From Hofstenia miamia (lineage: Eukaryota > Xenacoelomorpha > Acoela): DNA of 64,000 bases. The notes beneath the pieces are model-generated. The model was given only the letters and a program-made list of their open reading frames with translations, was not told the DNA's origin and made no database searches. Position 1 is the first letter of the stretch, and each line of letters starts with the position of its first letter. Made by a program: the position numbers and the translations under genes. Positions 12,126 through 24,259 of the stretch are shown piece after piece. The stretch covers positions 1,823,232 through 1,887,231 of the forward strand of contig SCFE01000015.1 in assembly GCA_004352715.1 (NCBI GenBank), read 5' to 3'.

Positions 12126-12170
12126 GAGGNGGGGGGGGGAGGGGGCAAATGTTCCAACAGGGAGGCCCCT
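12126..12170. repeat. Poly-G / GGGGAGGGG tract with inverted partner
   Basis: A G run (containing one N at 12130) passes into GGGGAGGGGGC. About 17 bases later GGCCCCTCCCC follows, giving a 9-bp perfect stem GGGGAGGGG/CCCCTCCCC. It could form a hairpin or a G-quadruplex. The N shows that sequencing also struggled here. A related GGGGAGGGGGCA occurs near 13914, which may mark the ends of an unrecognised repeat. Confidence 0.6.
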
Positions 12171-12179
12171 CCCCTTAGC

Positions 12180-15159
12180 CACTACTTTTGAAAACTGCCA
12201 TAGTTAAAGACTTTATATTTGAAAGTTCTGTAAAATAAATAAGTTTTTGATCAATAGATACCACTATAGTCTCTAGCTTTCGAACATATAAAATAGGATA
12301 GTTTTTCATGTCGAAATACAAACAAGTGACATTATGAACCTCACTTTGTACAGAGGCAGCATTAGTTATAATCTAGTATGGAATTTTCAAGCTAATCATT
12401 TGACTGATCTGACTCCACTTAACACAACACAAATGATTCCAACAGGATTGACTTAGGTAAGTTACTAATATCAGGAAAACATATTAATAAGTAGAAGAAA
12501 CAACTAAGAAGAACTTAGATAACTGTTGGTCTTATCTCTGCTGTTAAGGATTCAAGCTGCTAGCTGGAGCGTTGTCCATATAGAGTAGAGGATGACGTCT
12601 CACAAACCACTGAAGTTCTCAAAGTCTAAAATTTCTATTTCAAGTCAACAATATGTGTATTTTAATTCTTCAGCTCTTATATAATAGACACATACAAAAT
12701 CTACAACCCTTTTTGGCATAGTCTAATGTGATACATGTAAACGAAGTTGATGTTGCATTGTCAAAACTTAACTACTAACCATAACAGTTGAGTACCCTAA
12801 TATAAGGTGAGGATTGAGTGCTTCTCAAGAGGTTATTTTTTCACGAAAAGGCGAAGCTGGCATTGAGAAATTACTCGAATCCCCCGCAATACAAATTTAA
12901 AAAGGTTAGCTTGTGCAAGTAAAGAATTGATAAGTCCGAACTAAAATATTGCATTAAATGACATAATTATGCTAACTTATATAGAAATTAATATCACAAG
13001 ATCTAAATTCCTACACTTTTTAAAGTTCAAATCATTGCACAATTCGTCTAATCTGAAATTAGTCAAAATGAAAAGTTAAGATGCAATACTGCACTTTGTA
13101 AAATAGCACCAGCCATTGACAAAAAAATCTAAAATACTTTATTTTAAAATTTGTTAATATTTATTGATTAAAGTTCTAATATAGTTCTAATTTCTTTTGA
13201 TTATTTTCATGATGTCACAATAATTGTGACGAACGATACTAATGCTAGTTATGGAAACATTTTCAATAATAATAAAAGAAATGCAACACTTTTGTAAAAG
13301 CAAGATAATTACGAAAAGGTTGACAATACAGTCTAATCTTGATTAAATAATAAATATTACAAATATTAATAGCAAACTAATGAGCTAATCCAATTAGAAT
13401 AGTTTGCCGTAAACAATAATTCTATTCATTTTTCAAAGTCTATATATAGTGTACGTGCAGCAATATTTTAGAAAGCTTCAGTATCCAAAAAATACTTATA
13501 TCAATATAATCAGTTGATAAAATATCCCATGTAAATAGTTGAATGTTAAAGTGGATGCGAAAGCATGAATTTGATTGGTTTATTTAAAAATATTTGTTTA
13601 AAGATTTTTGAAATTTGCATGAATGATTACTACATGATTTAGCAGATATCAATGCTAACAATGCAAAATTTTTTCTTAACGCATTAAATGCCACTTTTCA
13701 AATCTTTAGTTAGAAAAAATAAATAACAAAAATAACATTGTTAGAAATTAATTTGATAGCTCTTAGTATCATTTGGGAAAGTCATTGCAAAACAGTTAAT
13801 ACCACATTAGCCCTAGTTTATATAATGATGCACTCTATTTAATATAGAAAAAGGAGAGATTTGTAAGTTATATTTAGTTAATGTTAAACATAAGAGACTG
13901 CTCAAAATTTGTGGGGAGGGGGCAGGTCTTTGCTCCAGTAAATAACGCTCACAAGAGATGAGATTTCCCTCAAAGATTCATGTAAATAGAAGAACTTTAA
14001 ATAATGAAATTTCACTTAGAAAGTAATGCAGCCGTATTCAGTAAATTTGCCTAAATCAAATTCAAAGGGTATATATTGTAATTATAGCTTTCCTCCAAAA
14101 GCATAGAAATCCTAATACTATACAACCTCATTGTTAATTATGGAAATAATTGCAAAGCTGTGGTAAGCTATACAATTTCATACATACTATAAACTATCTC
14201 ACAATGAAAAATTCCTGACCTAATGTCCAGAGGTGCACAACTCAGGATCTGCAAGTGCTTTTAATGGCCCAATGAGAGTCCCTATTGTGCGAGTCTGTAA
14301 CACCATAAAGCCTCCAAAAAAGATACAACACAGAAAAAGCATGTTTGGTCCAATTAATAGACTTCCCAATAGTTTTAGTATTAAGAAGACTATTTACAGC
14401 TGCAGTTTTGATTTGTGACCCCTGCCATGAGCAGAATTTTTCCAATCATTTTTGAAAAATAGTTCTAGAACAAATATTCAATAGCTTCATTGTTAACAAA
14501 CTTATATGAAAGAAACAAAAAATTACATTTTTTAAAATAAATCATTACAAAATACAGTATATTATTAGCCAGAGCAAAATAAATTTGTTTGCACTTAATA
14601 CTGGAAAATTGGTAAATCAAGTAACTTCAATCAAGTTCTTTACTATCAAGGAATGGCTATACTTTAGATCTTTCCTGATGTTCTTAAATATTGCATTGCT
14701 TTGAATTTAGAGAAGCTGCTCTAATGTAAAAATGTATATTAAAAAATTTTTGTTTCTAGAAAATCAAATTCCACATCGCTGATTGCTGCTGTGGGGAGTA
14801 ACCTGGACAATCTACTTGCCTTAAATCAGGCCCTGTGAATTCTAAGTTTTATAATATTAATCAAAATAATTTATTTGTACTCACTAAATAGGTTGCAAAT
14901 AAAATTAGAATATATTATTTTGACTACCTATTTACGAATATAAGCGAACAGTAACAAACTTTATTAGGGCCTAATTCAATGATATAGTAAATACAATAGA
15001 AATAGCCGAATTTATTGATATTTTGCAAAGCCGAAAATGAATATGCAGATCTTGATGCAACAAACAACATATTAAAAATAATTGCAGATAACACACAAAA
15101 TAAGCGTTTTATGTTAATTTGAGCATGTTAATCAGAAGTCTGAATTCCATTTTGCTGCA
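12180..15159. other. AT-rich stretch, no gene recognised
   Basis: Non-coding in appearance. It holds a G-rich motif near 13914. A possible polyadenylation signal for the minus-strand exon at 15.2 kb (AATAAA, reverse of 14960-14965) lies at its right side. Confidence 0.55.
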
Positions 15160-15405
15160 TCACATTCCACTTTTTTGAAAAACCAAGTCTTTGAGCCCTG
15201 GTTGATGAATCAAGTGTGGTGCAGCAACATCCTTCATTGGCTCAAGATCATGGGTGCTAGTTCTCACTGGATCTGACTCTGAATCGATTTCTTGGAATGC
15301 AGGAGGGGGTGTTGGCACATAAATATCCTCAGAATGTAGCAGATCTGAGATTAGGTGGATATTTGATGGAGGATGTGTTTCCAGTGTTGAATTCTTCAAC
15401 CCCAG
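15160..15405 (-). CDS. Candidate 3'-terminal exon of an unidentified gene
   Basis: The minus strand is open for 81 codons and ends in TGA at 15162-15160. Just upstream is a plausible splice acceptor (TTTTTAATTAG, AG at 15407-15406). The frame begins exactly after it in phase 0 (LGLKNSTLETHPP...). The predicted peptide is hydrophilic and rich in Pro, Ser, Asp and His (for example SEDIYVPTPPPAFQEIDSES), unlike the low-complexity frames around it. An AATAAA lies about 200 bases past the stop. I recognise no domain; it would be a disordered C-terminal tail. It could instead be a transposon relic, since no upstream exon was identified. Confidence 0.4.
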   Translation of the reverse strand: MGLKNSTLETHPPSNIHLISDLLHSEDIYVPTPPPAFQEIDSESDPVRTSTHDLEPMKDVAAPHLIHQPGLKDLVFQKSGM

Positions 15406-17639
15406 CTAATTAAAAATTACGGTCATTTCCATGATTTTACATTTCCGGCAACACCATCGGTACTCCGAATTTTAAACCTAAACCATCCTTGCTGTACCAA
15501 TTAGACAGTCCGGTCGAGCATTCCAGCAGCAATCATGAGGTTGCCAGCTTACAGCCGAAGTAGGCAAGATATGCAGAGATTTGAAGTGATCTGTGAATGA
15601 TCTTCTGCTTTTTTTCACTGTGAATTCACCGCAAATATAACATAAATTGTCCACTGCAGTCGTACAGCACGTACAGCCATTTCTGCGTGAGTGTGAATCT
15701 TCTCACAATATATGTTGTGTGATTGCGTGTCTGCTTACGTCAGTGCACGCCACTATTACGAAACAATCAGCGACACATATTTTCTCTTTCCGTGATTAAT
15801 AAATTGTCTTGAATTGGAAAACTTTTTAAATATGTACGCAAAGAGAGCTTTTTTGGAGTAAATTCAAATAATCTATCAATACTAAAAACGTGGCGGAATT
15901 TCGCGAAAAGTCCTATGTTTGAAAATGAGTCTCAAAAAATCCGTATCCATGGACACAGTTAAAATCCAGTAGAGACAATGTAAAATGGTCAAAACAGGCG
16001 CGGTTTTGGTGGGAGCGGCCGGCTCCCTTCAAAAACGGTCTAAGCATTATATGAAGTTGCGGACTTTTTATATGATTGTCGTAATAAAAAATTTTTAGTG
16101 CTTGTTATGCGTATAAAGAATTTTTTTCCAAAATTGTTCTGCTCTCCCATCAATAAGGGACATCCTCAAAGACTAGCATTCAGGTGTATCAATATAAACC
16201 TTAACGTTTTTGTGGAGAACCTCACAAATCATTGAGAAATTTGAAAAATATCACTAGATTTTGTATACCATATCACTTTTTGAAATTTTCTATCTACGAC
16301 GGCGCCCGAGTCAAAATAGTACGAAACAGCAACTCATTTGATCTTGTCTTAGCCTTAGAACCAACCAAATCTATTACAAAAAATATGTCATTTTTGCTAG
16401 ATTTTCAAATTCATAATTCAAAACTTCCAGGAACTCTGAGGGCGATAATCAAAAATTGACTTCAGCTTTGGAATTAGCATTCTTGAATTAACAAAAAACA
16501 CTTAATCTAAAGCCAGAATAAACTTTAAAGCAAAAAAAAATTTGTTGTACAGTGGTAATCCACAAAAAACAAAATCCATATCCAAAATATCACAAATATC
16601 ATAAAAGATAATGAATTGGATAAGATAAATGTGTAGATGATCTTAACATTTGATGGTTTTTCTCCCCAAAGTTGAGAAAAATTTCCAATTGATTCAAAGA
16701 TTTTCATCATTTACATCATGAAGGCAAAATATTTCATGCACAATGCATTTACTACATGTATATGCAGATAATGGTGTTTTCTATTTCAAAACATCAAATC
16801 TTAAACAGGACACATTGATCTATATTAATATACCTCAGGCTGACAATGAAGTACAAAATCATATTATATTCATTAGTAAATACTCTGTATGCCTCATACG
16901 TTTACTAATTGAAAAAATTCTCAAACTTTCTATAGAAATTTAACCAATTCAATAACAGGAACAAAACACTGTATAATAATAATAATCGTTATGGTTTCTT
17001 TTTGCACCTGGGAAGCATTTCTTGTCTGATCTGAAAAGCAGTAAAAACAACATCTTGAAATCAACTAATCCTGTATTTTCATTCAGGTTTACAATTCCTT
17101 GGCATGGCCGTTGCCAGAGACTACTAGAGTATATCTAGAGGAGACTTTTATGGGAAATTTAATATTGAGGTGTAAATGCAAATTTTACAGAATATTCAGT
17201 TTTAAGCCATTTCGTATTAGAACTAAATGAAATACAGACAAATTCTAAATTGTAGAAAACATCGATATTTTTAAAACGAAATTGAAATTTCAGTTTTCGA
17301 TCGTTTGTAGATCTATCACCGGGCAATGATTCGTTTGATTTTAGGAGTGCTAAAGCATTACATGAACTGAGTATCGAATTTAGCATTAAAAAAATCTTTA
17401 CTACTCTTAGCCATAAATTTGCTTTGATTGATATTATTTATAAAATAGATTCATTCAAACTACTTAGTGAAATTGAGTAACGCTAGCAAAGGTACAAGCT
17501 GTAATTTCATCATAAAAATATTAAATATTGAAGCATTCTGTAATTTCATCGAGTCAATTAAATACACATATTGAAATCATAATTGATTTAATTTGTATTA
17601 TCTAGCAAAATAATTGGTCTTTTCAGAAATCTCTTCCTT
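15406..17639. other. No gene recognised; locally GC-richer 15440-16030
   Basis: The segment 15440-16030 is less AT-rich than its surroundings and contains a small hairpin (GGGAGC-GGCCG-GCTCCC near 16011-16027), but has no sustained frame. The remainder is AT-rich with short frames (plus 16232-16459, minus 17159-17386) that I cannot assign. Confidence 0.5.
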
Positions 17640-17890
17640 CAAATCTGTGGGCTATTTCCTCAGCACGTGTAATTAAGCGACGTCATGCCGCTTTGTCAAC
17701 CAATGAAATTTGCTCGCATGCTATCACCGCATTCGCTTAAATTATTGCGACTAGCTGTGCAGCTCTTCCCGAAAATTGTTACTTTTATTAAATTATATCA
17801 CAGTCAACGCGATTGTATCCGCAAGCAACAAAAAGATTAGCGATTAAAATTCGCTATCGGCTTTTAGTTCATTAACAATTCTGGAAAACC
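17640..17890 (+). promoter_or_regulatory. Promoter-like block with candidate non-coding first exon
   Basis: Within about 50 bases there is an E-box CACGTG (about 17664), a CRE-like GACGTCA (about 17680) and a CCAAT box (CAACCAATGAA, about 17699). About 180 bases further on is a strong splice donor, AACC/GTAAGTAGA (GT at 17891-17892). The block is noticeably richer in G+C and CpG than its neighbours. This order suggests a start site near 17720-17800 and a 5' untranslated exon spliced at 17890. No downstream exon was identified in the window, so the target gene is unknown and its first intron would be long. The alternative is chance clustering. Confidence 0.35.
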
Positions 17891-17892
17891 GT

Positions 17893-19731
17893 AAGTAGAT
17901 TTTTAAATATTCTGTATTTTTGACAAATTTCACTTTGCAGTAAAAATTTGCAGGTCAATTTAATGAATTCCAAATTAGAGAATTTTAAATTTTAACCTAT
18001 ACTAACAGAAAACGCCTTTGATAAGCCGAAAATCGGTGCTTTAATCAATCAATGTCGAGGCAGTATCAAAAATAATTTAACAAAAGTATTTTAAAAGGAT
18101 ATTGATTAAAATTGTGTTTTTTAAGATAATTTTCAAAATTATTTACAATCATAAAGGCTTCTACAGTTCTATCTGATAATTGTACAAAGTATATTGATAG
18201 CTCCTATATGGGTGTTTATTTGCAAAATTGATGGAAGCTAAATAGAAGTAGAATATAGAAAGCTAAAATTTGTTTTAAAAGCATTTTTTACATTAATTTT
18301 TATGTTTGTTTCACTTATAATATGTTTCTTTTTCTTTCTTGGTTAAGAGCAATTATTTCGAAGATATTAAAAAAATAATGAAATAAATATTTTCTAAACT
18401 TTAATTTAAGTGAAATTGAACTTAAGCTTTTCAAAAATAATTGTATGCCTTAATTCAAAATTCTGTCAATCAAAATCACAAGTGGCATGCAGCTTCATTA
18501 AATATTATTAAATATTTATATTTTTCTTAAATCATTATGTATATTCACTCGACTTAATTAATGCATTGATGATTGAAGTTTAATTCCCTGGCCCGCCATA
18601 TTTGAATAATTTTTTAATTAGCAGTGAAATAAAATTGGCAATTCAGTAGAAAACTTTTGTTGTGTGTCTCACATTTACTAGATTTCTAAAATTAATCCTT
18701 CTTCAAATTAAAATATCTAAATATAAAATCAATTACGCTGAGTAAACTTGAAATAACTCTATCATGTGCTATTTCTGATTCCCAAACTAAATATAAGTTA
18801 AAGGAATTAAGAAACTAAAATTAAAAAACAACTTACTTTCAAGCACTTAGACAAACATGGGCTGAGGAGGGCTATAGCTCGGGTAAATTGTATGCGTTTC
18901 CCATCCTAATCAGAAGCATGAAAATTAAATATATATATATATATATATATATCTTTTACTAAAACACAAAAAATTGTGGTAACGTTGAACGTGTTTACAA
19001 GAGCCTGCAATTGCTAAGGGGCTCGTCGATGCCAGATAAAATCAATAGAACACGCGATATCAGCTTACTAGTTTTTAGCCCATTGAGAAACATCGTTATT
19101 GGTCAGCCGTAATATTGGCAGCATATTTTACTCTCCCCGGTTCTTAACATTTGGATTTGTGAATACTGTATATATACAAAATAAGTAAAGTTAACTTAGA
19201 ATCCCCTGCCATTTATAATATTTAGTCATCTCCTAAATGTTGATAGAAATCCTGCCTACTTACCTTCTTACTTTTAAAAATTCGAAGCCACATTTGTTAA
19301 ATTTTCTCTGCCACTTTTTAGCACAATTAACAAGTATGTACTTTGTTTTTCAATGTCTAACGTGAGCTGTCGTTAATTTTTTATTCTCTAACACATTTTA
19401 TTTCGTGTTAAGAGCAAATGTTATTTAAAGTTTTAAGTGCTTTTCGAAAATCTCTGTTGAAATTGCAATCCTTAACAATATTTGATGAAATAATTCAAAA
19501 TATCATTTTCATTTCTTCTCTCTAGAATTGAGTTTTTTTATTGAGACTTTAAATTTTCTGTGATCTTATTAAATATTTGTATATTTTACATAATCAAATT
19601 TATTGAATGCGTGAGCAATTCATATTCTTTTTTAAATGCTAATAAAATTGAACTATTTGAAGAAATAAGTTTTTAATGAAGTCTTGATGCGAACTTCTCA
19701 AAACGTGCATATTTATGAAAGGAATGTTTTG

Positions 19732-19766
<35 letters not shown>

Positions 19767-22700
19767 GCCACTGCACACAAGTGCTTGCTTAAAAATCATT
19801 TGGCTATCTAAAATGGAAGAGGCAGAACGATATATATCTAAATGTAAGTTTCTCAATAAAAGACAAAAGTTTTAACAACAATTATATTAATTATTAGATT
19901 TTTTATTAGTCTCTATGCAAATGTGTATCAAAATATCTGCTAGTAACTAGACCAAAATATTAAAAACAAGTAAAACTTTAAATTGGCAATAATATAGCAT
20001 TTATCCGTTTGAATTGGAACATAAGCATACAAAAATTTTAAAGAAATGTGTAGCAAGTACAGCAAAATGGAATAGAAAACACATTTAGCTAAATATTCAA
20101 TTCCAAACCATCTTATATTATATTAACTTGTTCAATAAGGCATTGAAGTTAATATTACGTCACACATATTTGTCTACACATTCTGAATGTTACATCTACA
20201 TAAAATATAATGCATATTTGTGCTGGTATGAATTTTTTGCATTCAATCAGTGAATGACATAGATTCATTGAGGTTTACAATTATTACTTTTATGTTGTTA
20301 ACCTCAAAAGGTTTAGATTCGGTAAATGTATTTTGCGTTTAAACACGTGGGTTATAAATATCATTTTTAACTCTTCGTTCTTCGCACACAATTCACTAGA
20401 ACAGTGTTTCTTGATTTATTGAATTTTACTGTGACTTAGTGCAACTTGAGCCCAAATTTTGTGAAATAAGAAAGTGGAGATCGCAGTGGTTTGACACTTC
20501 TTAGCTGTGCAAAATGAAATTTAGCTGTATTTTTCAGAGAAATGTTATAAATATAACTAGATTATTTGGTCATCTAGATATCATTCCTATGTCATTGAAC
20601 CAAAGGAGTTGCACTGTATGGCTTTATTGAATTTAGGCTATATAACCTATTTGAGAGAGTAGCGCCATGTCGGGAAATTTCAGCCCACTCTTTAGTAATT
20701 TTACTCATGCTAATACTTGTTGACACTTTACGTAATATCTTCTATCAAAGTTTATCTGTACAATCAAAAATAAAATATTAAGCATGTAAAATCAGAAATT
20801 ATATCTTTATCTTAAATATATACTTTAACATCATTCCAACTTCCATCTAAAATAATGATTCTAATTAATTTTGTAAAAGTGCAAACCACAGAAACTATTT
20901 CTTTTCAATATTTTTTATAAATACAGTTAAAGTTTTTTGATGAACACCTTTGAGCCTACGATTTTTAAAAGGTTTAATATTAAAAAATATTCTAAGCGAA
21001 ACTGATGATATACGTATAGATTGTTTCAGAAAAGCATTAATGAATTCATAAAATGTATTGTATTAATTTAACCTATAATGACAAGGTCGCAAGCTATAGT
21101 AATTCATATGTACTTTTTAAGCAATTGCGCAATTGTTCTAAATTCTATTTTTATATAAGAACGTTAGTCGTAAATAGGCCAAATCACTTACGTTCTGTGA
21201 CGATTAGGCATCAGAAGCTAACAAAGATTGCTAGTGATTTGCAGACAGAGGCCTGAAATTCTATGGACAACTTAATTGCAAAATTATACATATTTTGTTA
21301 GTCAATGCAACAGTAAGAATTATTAATACGTTGAGGGTTATTTGTTTGAATACCATATGCATATAGTGATTCATTTCTTTAAGAAAGAATATCTCCTCAC
21401 TAGAGTGAGTTAAGAGCTGAAAGATTGCAATATAATTTCCCCAGTTCACTGAAGTTCCAGAAGCTAACTTTTACTTTAATAAATTCTAACCCACACTCAT
21501 TAGGATCTAAATTTCCTAAAACCAGTTTTCCTTTTCCACACTTTCTTAAGCAAAAACTTTTAGTTGCAAATTGAGATTAATATATATATATATATATACC
21601 TTATTTGATTTTAAAAGGTTGTATCACATCAATATTTGCTATGTTATTTTAAAGTGTTTTGCTTGCAATCCCTTACTTTATGTAGTTATATATTCCTAAA
21701 TATAAACAAATCATATCGTTTTCTTCTGCAATCTCCATGAGTTATCTCGAAATTTACGGTCTCTGTAAATATTTATACATTTCACTAACAACTTTTACAT
21801 ATGCTTCAAAACCTCAGGAGCATTATTAACTATTTCCACAATCGTCTAGAACATAACAAATGTAAGCTATATCTAATGGACCATTGCATTAGAAAAAGCA
21901 GGAACACATGGAATTATTTTCTTGGAAACTTAATGCAATGACATATGAATTACATATAACTTGTTGTTTTGACGTGTGACCTAGAATTTTTTAATTATTT
22001 ACCAAGAACTACACTCTTTTCATATTCATATGCAATAGCTTCACAAATTAGAAAAAAAATTAGCATTCTATTTTCAACACATTATTATTTCGTGAAATAT
22101 TTACTTAAAAAGTCCCTTATGATTGTTTATCAAATAGACCCTTTTAAACGAAAGCAAATTTTCAAAAGTTATTGAATTTGAATGAGTAAATAACGTCTTA
22201 TTGACATCATAAAATTTGACGTTTCAACTCAAGAAGCATGGACTGGACACACAGAGGAAGTCAATATTCAGAAATGACAGATTGTTTCTTAGCACTGTAA
22301 ATAGGCGGTAGATGCTGATCTCCCACAGTAGACTGTACTATAAATACCTTTAAAATTACGCTTTCGTGGTGCATTCTTAAGTTACCAATGATAATCTACG
22401 GATTAATTAGAGCATGATAATTGCCTTAATGAGGCAATGATACAATTTATCAGAAAAACATATCAGTCAAATTCTGTGATTTTATCTCCACTATTAAAAA
22501 ACTTTTTCATTTCTTACAATTTTACCCATAGATGTGTATGTGAAAACCAGTAGTGAAATAATGAAGCTATTACCTACAATGGTTTTGTGCTAAAAAAAAG
22601 TCTTTGTAAAAAGTATGGGTCTAGATTGCTTGTATCGCATTGTGCTTAAGAATTATATAAATGAAATATTGGTTTGTATTATTTCAATATCTTTTCTTAC

Positions 22701-23492
22701 TGTGGACTAAAATATGTAAACTTCAAGGTGGAATTTGACTGAATAGTTTTTACTGTGCCGTAATAATCAATGATGTTCGAGATTGTTGAAATAAATCAAA
22801 GAGATATAAATCAAATTCGATGCAAGATTATAACTTATAGCACAACTGCGCTAACAACCATTCAGAAAGTCAGTTTGAAATTTAAAACGCTTTTTGATAA
22901 ATAAACATGTCGTATTTCGTGTAAATAAAAGAAACTCATTCCAACAATTTGTTTTATAGTTTGAAATCATAGCACACGTTTGTTATTATTATAATTTACA
23001 TTCAATTTGCCACAAGAGGACATCAAACAGTCCTCTTATCAGTGAATATTTATTGTAACAAGATTTTCCCGCCTGCTTTAGTCTATTAAATCGTTGTCAC
23101 AACTAGGAAAGAAATTTTAATATTGGAATGTTGAAATTTCTCTTGGAGATATCACGTGTGTCAAAACCAATATACTTTCCATCATAAATTTAATAAACCA
23201 AATAGTTAGAAAGCTTTTTAATAACGAATTTGACATGAGGTGGACTCTTTTAAAGCAATTCAACTTCACTCTATTAAAGATGCTTATTGGGAATTGACAG
23301 GCCGTTTCTGTATGAATTATAATTTCATGACGTTAATCCAAATCAAAATTTCATCCAATGGTTTTACATCATAAATGTAGACAGTTTAACTTCTAGAATA
23401 TAAGATAATTCCTTAAAAACTATGTGTAGCTTATTGACACTTGACTATATCGTCCATATAAATCTTTTTTACATATAAAAGCTGCTCACGAT
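17893..23492. other. AT-rich stretch with (AT)n tracts, no gene recognised
   Basis: Microsatellites lie at about 18931-18952, 19736-19762 and 21581-21598. The rest shows no coherent frames. If the promoter at 17.6-17.9 kb is real, this would be its first intron. Confidence 0.5.
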
Positions 23493-24259
23493 CATTGGTA
23501 GCGATTATGGTATAGTACCATGCCATTATGTACCATATTATGGATACCATAATGTTATGACAGAAAAAAATTTATAACCATTATGGATGGAAAGTTAAAA
23601 ACATGGTCATAATAGTAATCAATAAATTTATTGTTATACATATACAGAATGTATATTGAGTTTCAAGAAATTGTTAACTTTAATGTCATATCTCATGTAT
23701 TTATTACAAATGAATGGGTAAATAATTATCTTAGAGTTGTTTTTGAACAAAAAACAACATTTTGATAAGATAACAACTTCTAGAAGTCTTGCAAAACTTT
23801 AGTAGGCAGGTTTATTGTAAGCAATTGCTAAAGAGTAAGTGGTTTCCCATTTGTAATGGTATATTGCAAATAAATATTAACTATCAATTTTTTCAATTTT
23901 TAATGCTTGCGCTTAACAAAACGAGTTTTATTAAAAAAAATACAATTTGTTCCTGAATGTTTGTAAATTGTTCTGCAACCTAGTAAATTGATTGATTTCA
24001 GTACAATTTCATATTAAATAAAAATTGCTGTCTTTAAATTTTAGATTTCATTATGGTATATATTTTGGTAAATATTGGAAATCACTTTAATGAATTGCTA
24101 TTATAACATCTATCCTGCTTGCATTTCACCCTCATTCAGCATATTTTACATAATCGTCATTAAGCACATAATTCATATACGAAATTCAAAATATGGCCAA
24201 TTATTATGACTGACAATTTCACCTTGCTATTAATGGCCATGCCATAAACGGCACCCCTG
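23493..24259. mobile_element. Candidate hAT-like non-autonomous element (MITE)
   Basis: The right end reads ATGCCATAAACGGCACCCCTG (24240-24259, quoted in part), whose reverse starts CAGGGGTGCCG, the CAG.G.TG form typical of hAT termini. The left end at 23493 (CATTGGTAGCGATTATGG) matches that reverse imperfectly. The left part is dense in short inverted motifs (ATGGTAtagTACCAT, TACCATAATG). No intact 8-bp target duplication is visible and no coding capacity is seen, so this would be an old internally deleted copy. Confidence 0.35.

Noticed and set aside
15440-15600. Minus-strand YRWCCRKCK-like peptide resembling an ISXO2-type zinc knuckle
   Set aside because: Too short, interrupted by stops, and lacking the expected following motif.
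17402-17430. ATAAATTTGCTTTGA shared with the 3' end of the retroelement at 10.37 kb
   Set aside because: Only about 15 AT-rich bases match and nothing upstream is related; likely chance.
21160-21256. Peptide VNRPNHLRSVTIRHQKLTKI resembling a Tc1 transposase helix-turn-helix
   Set aside because: Single short segment without flanking transposase motifs; similarity too weak.
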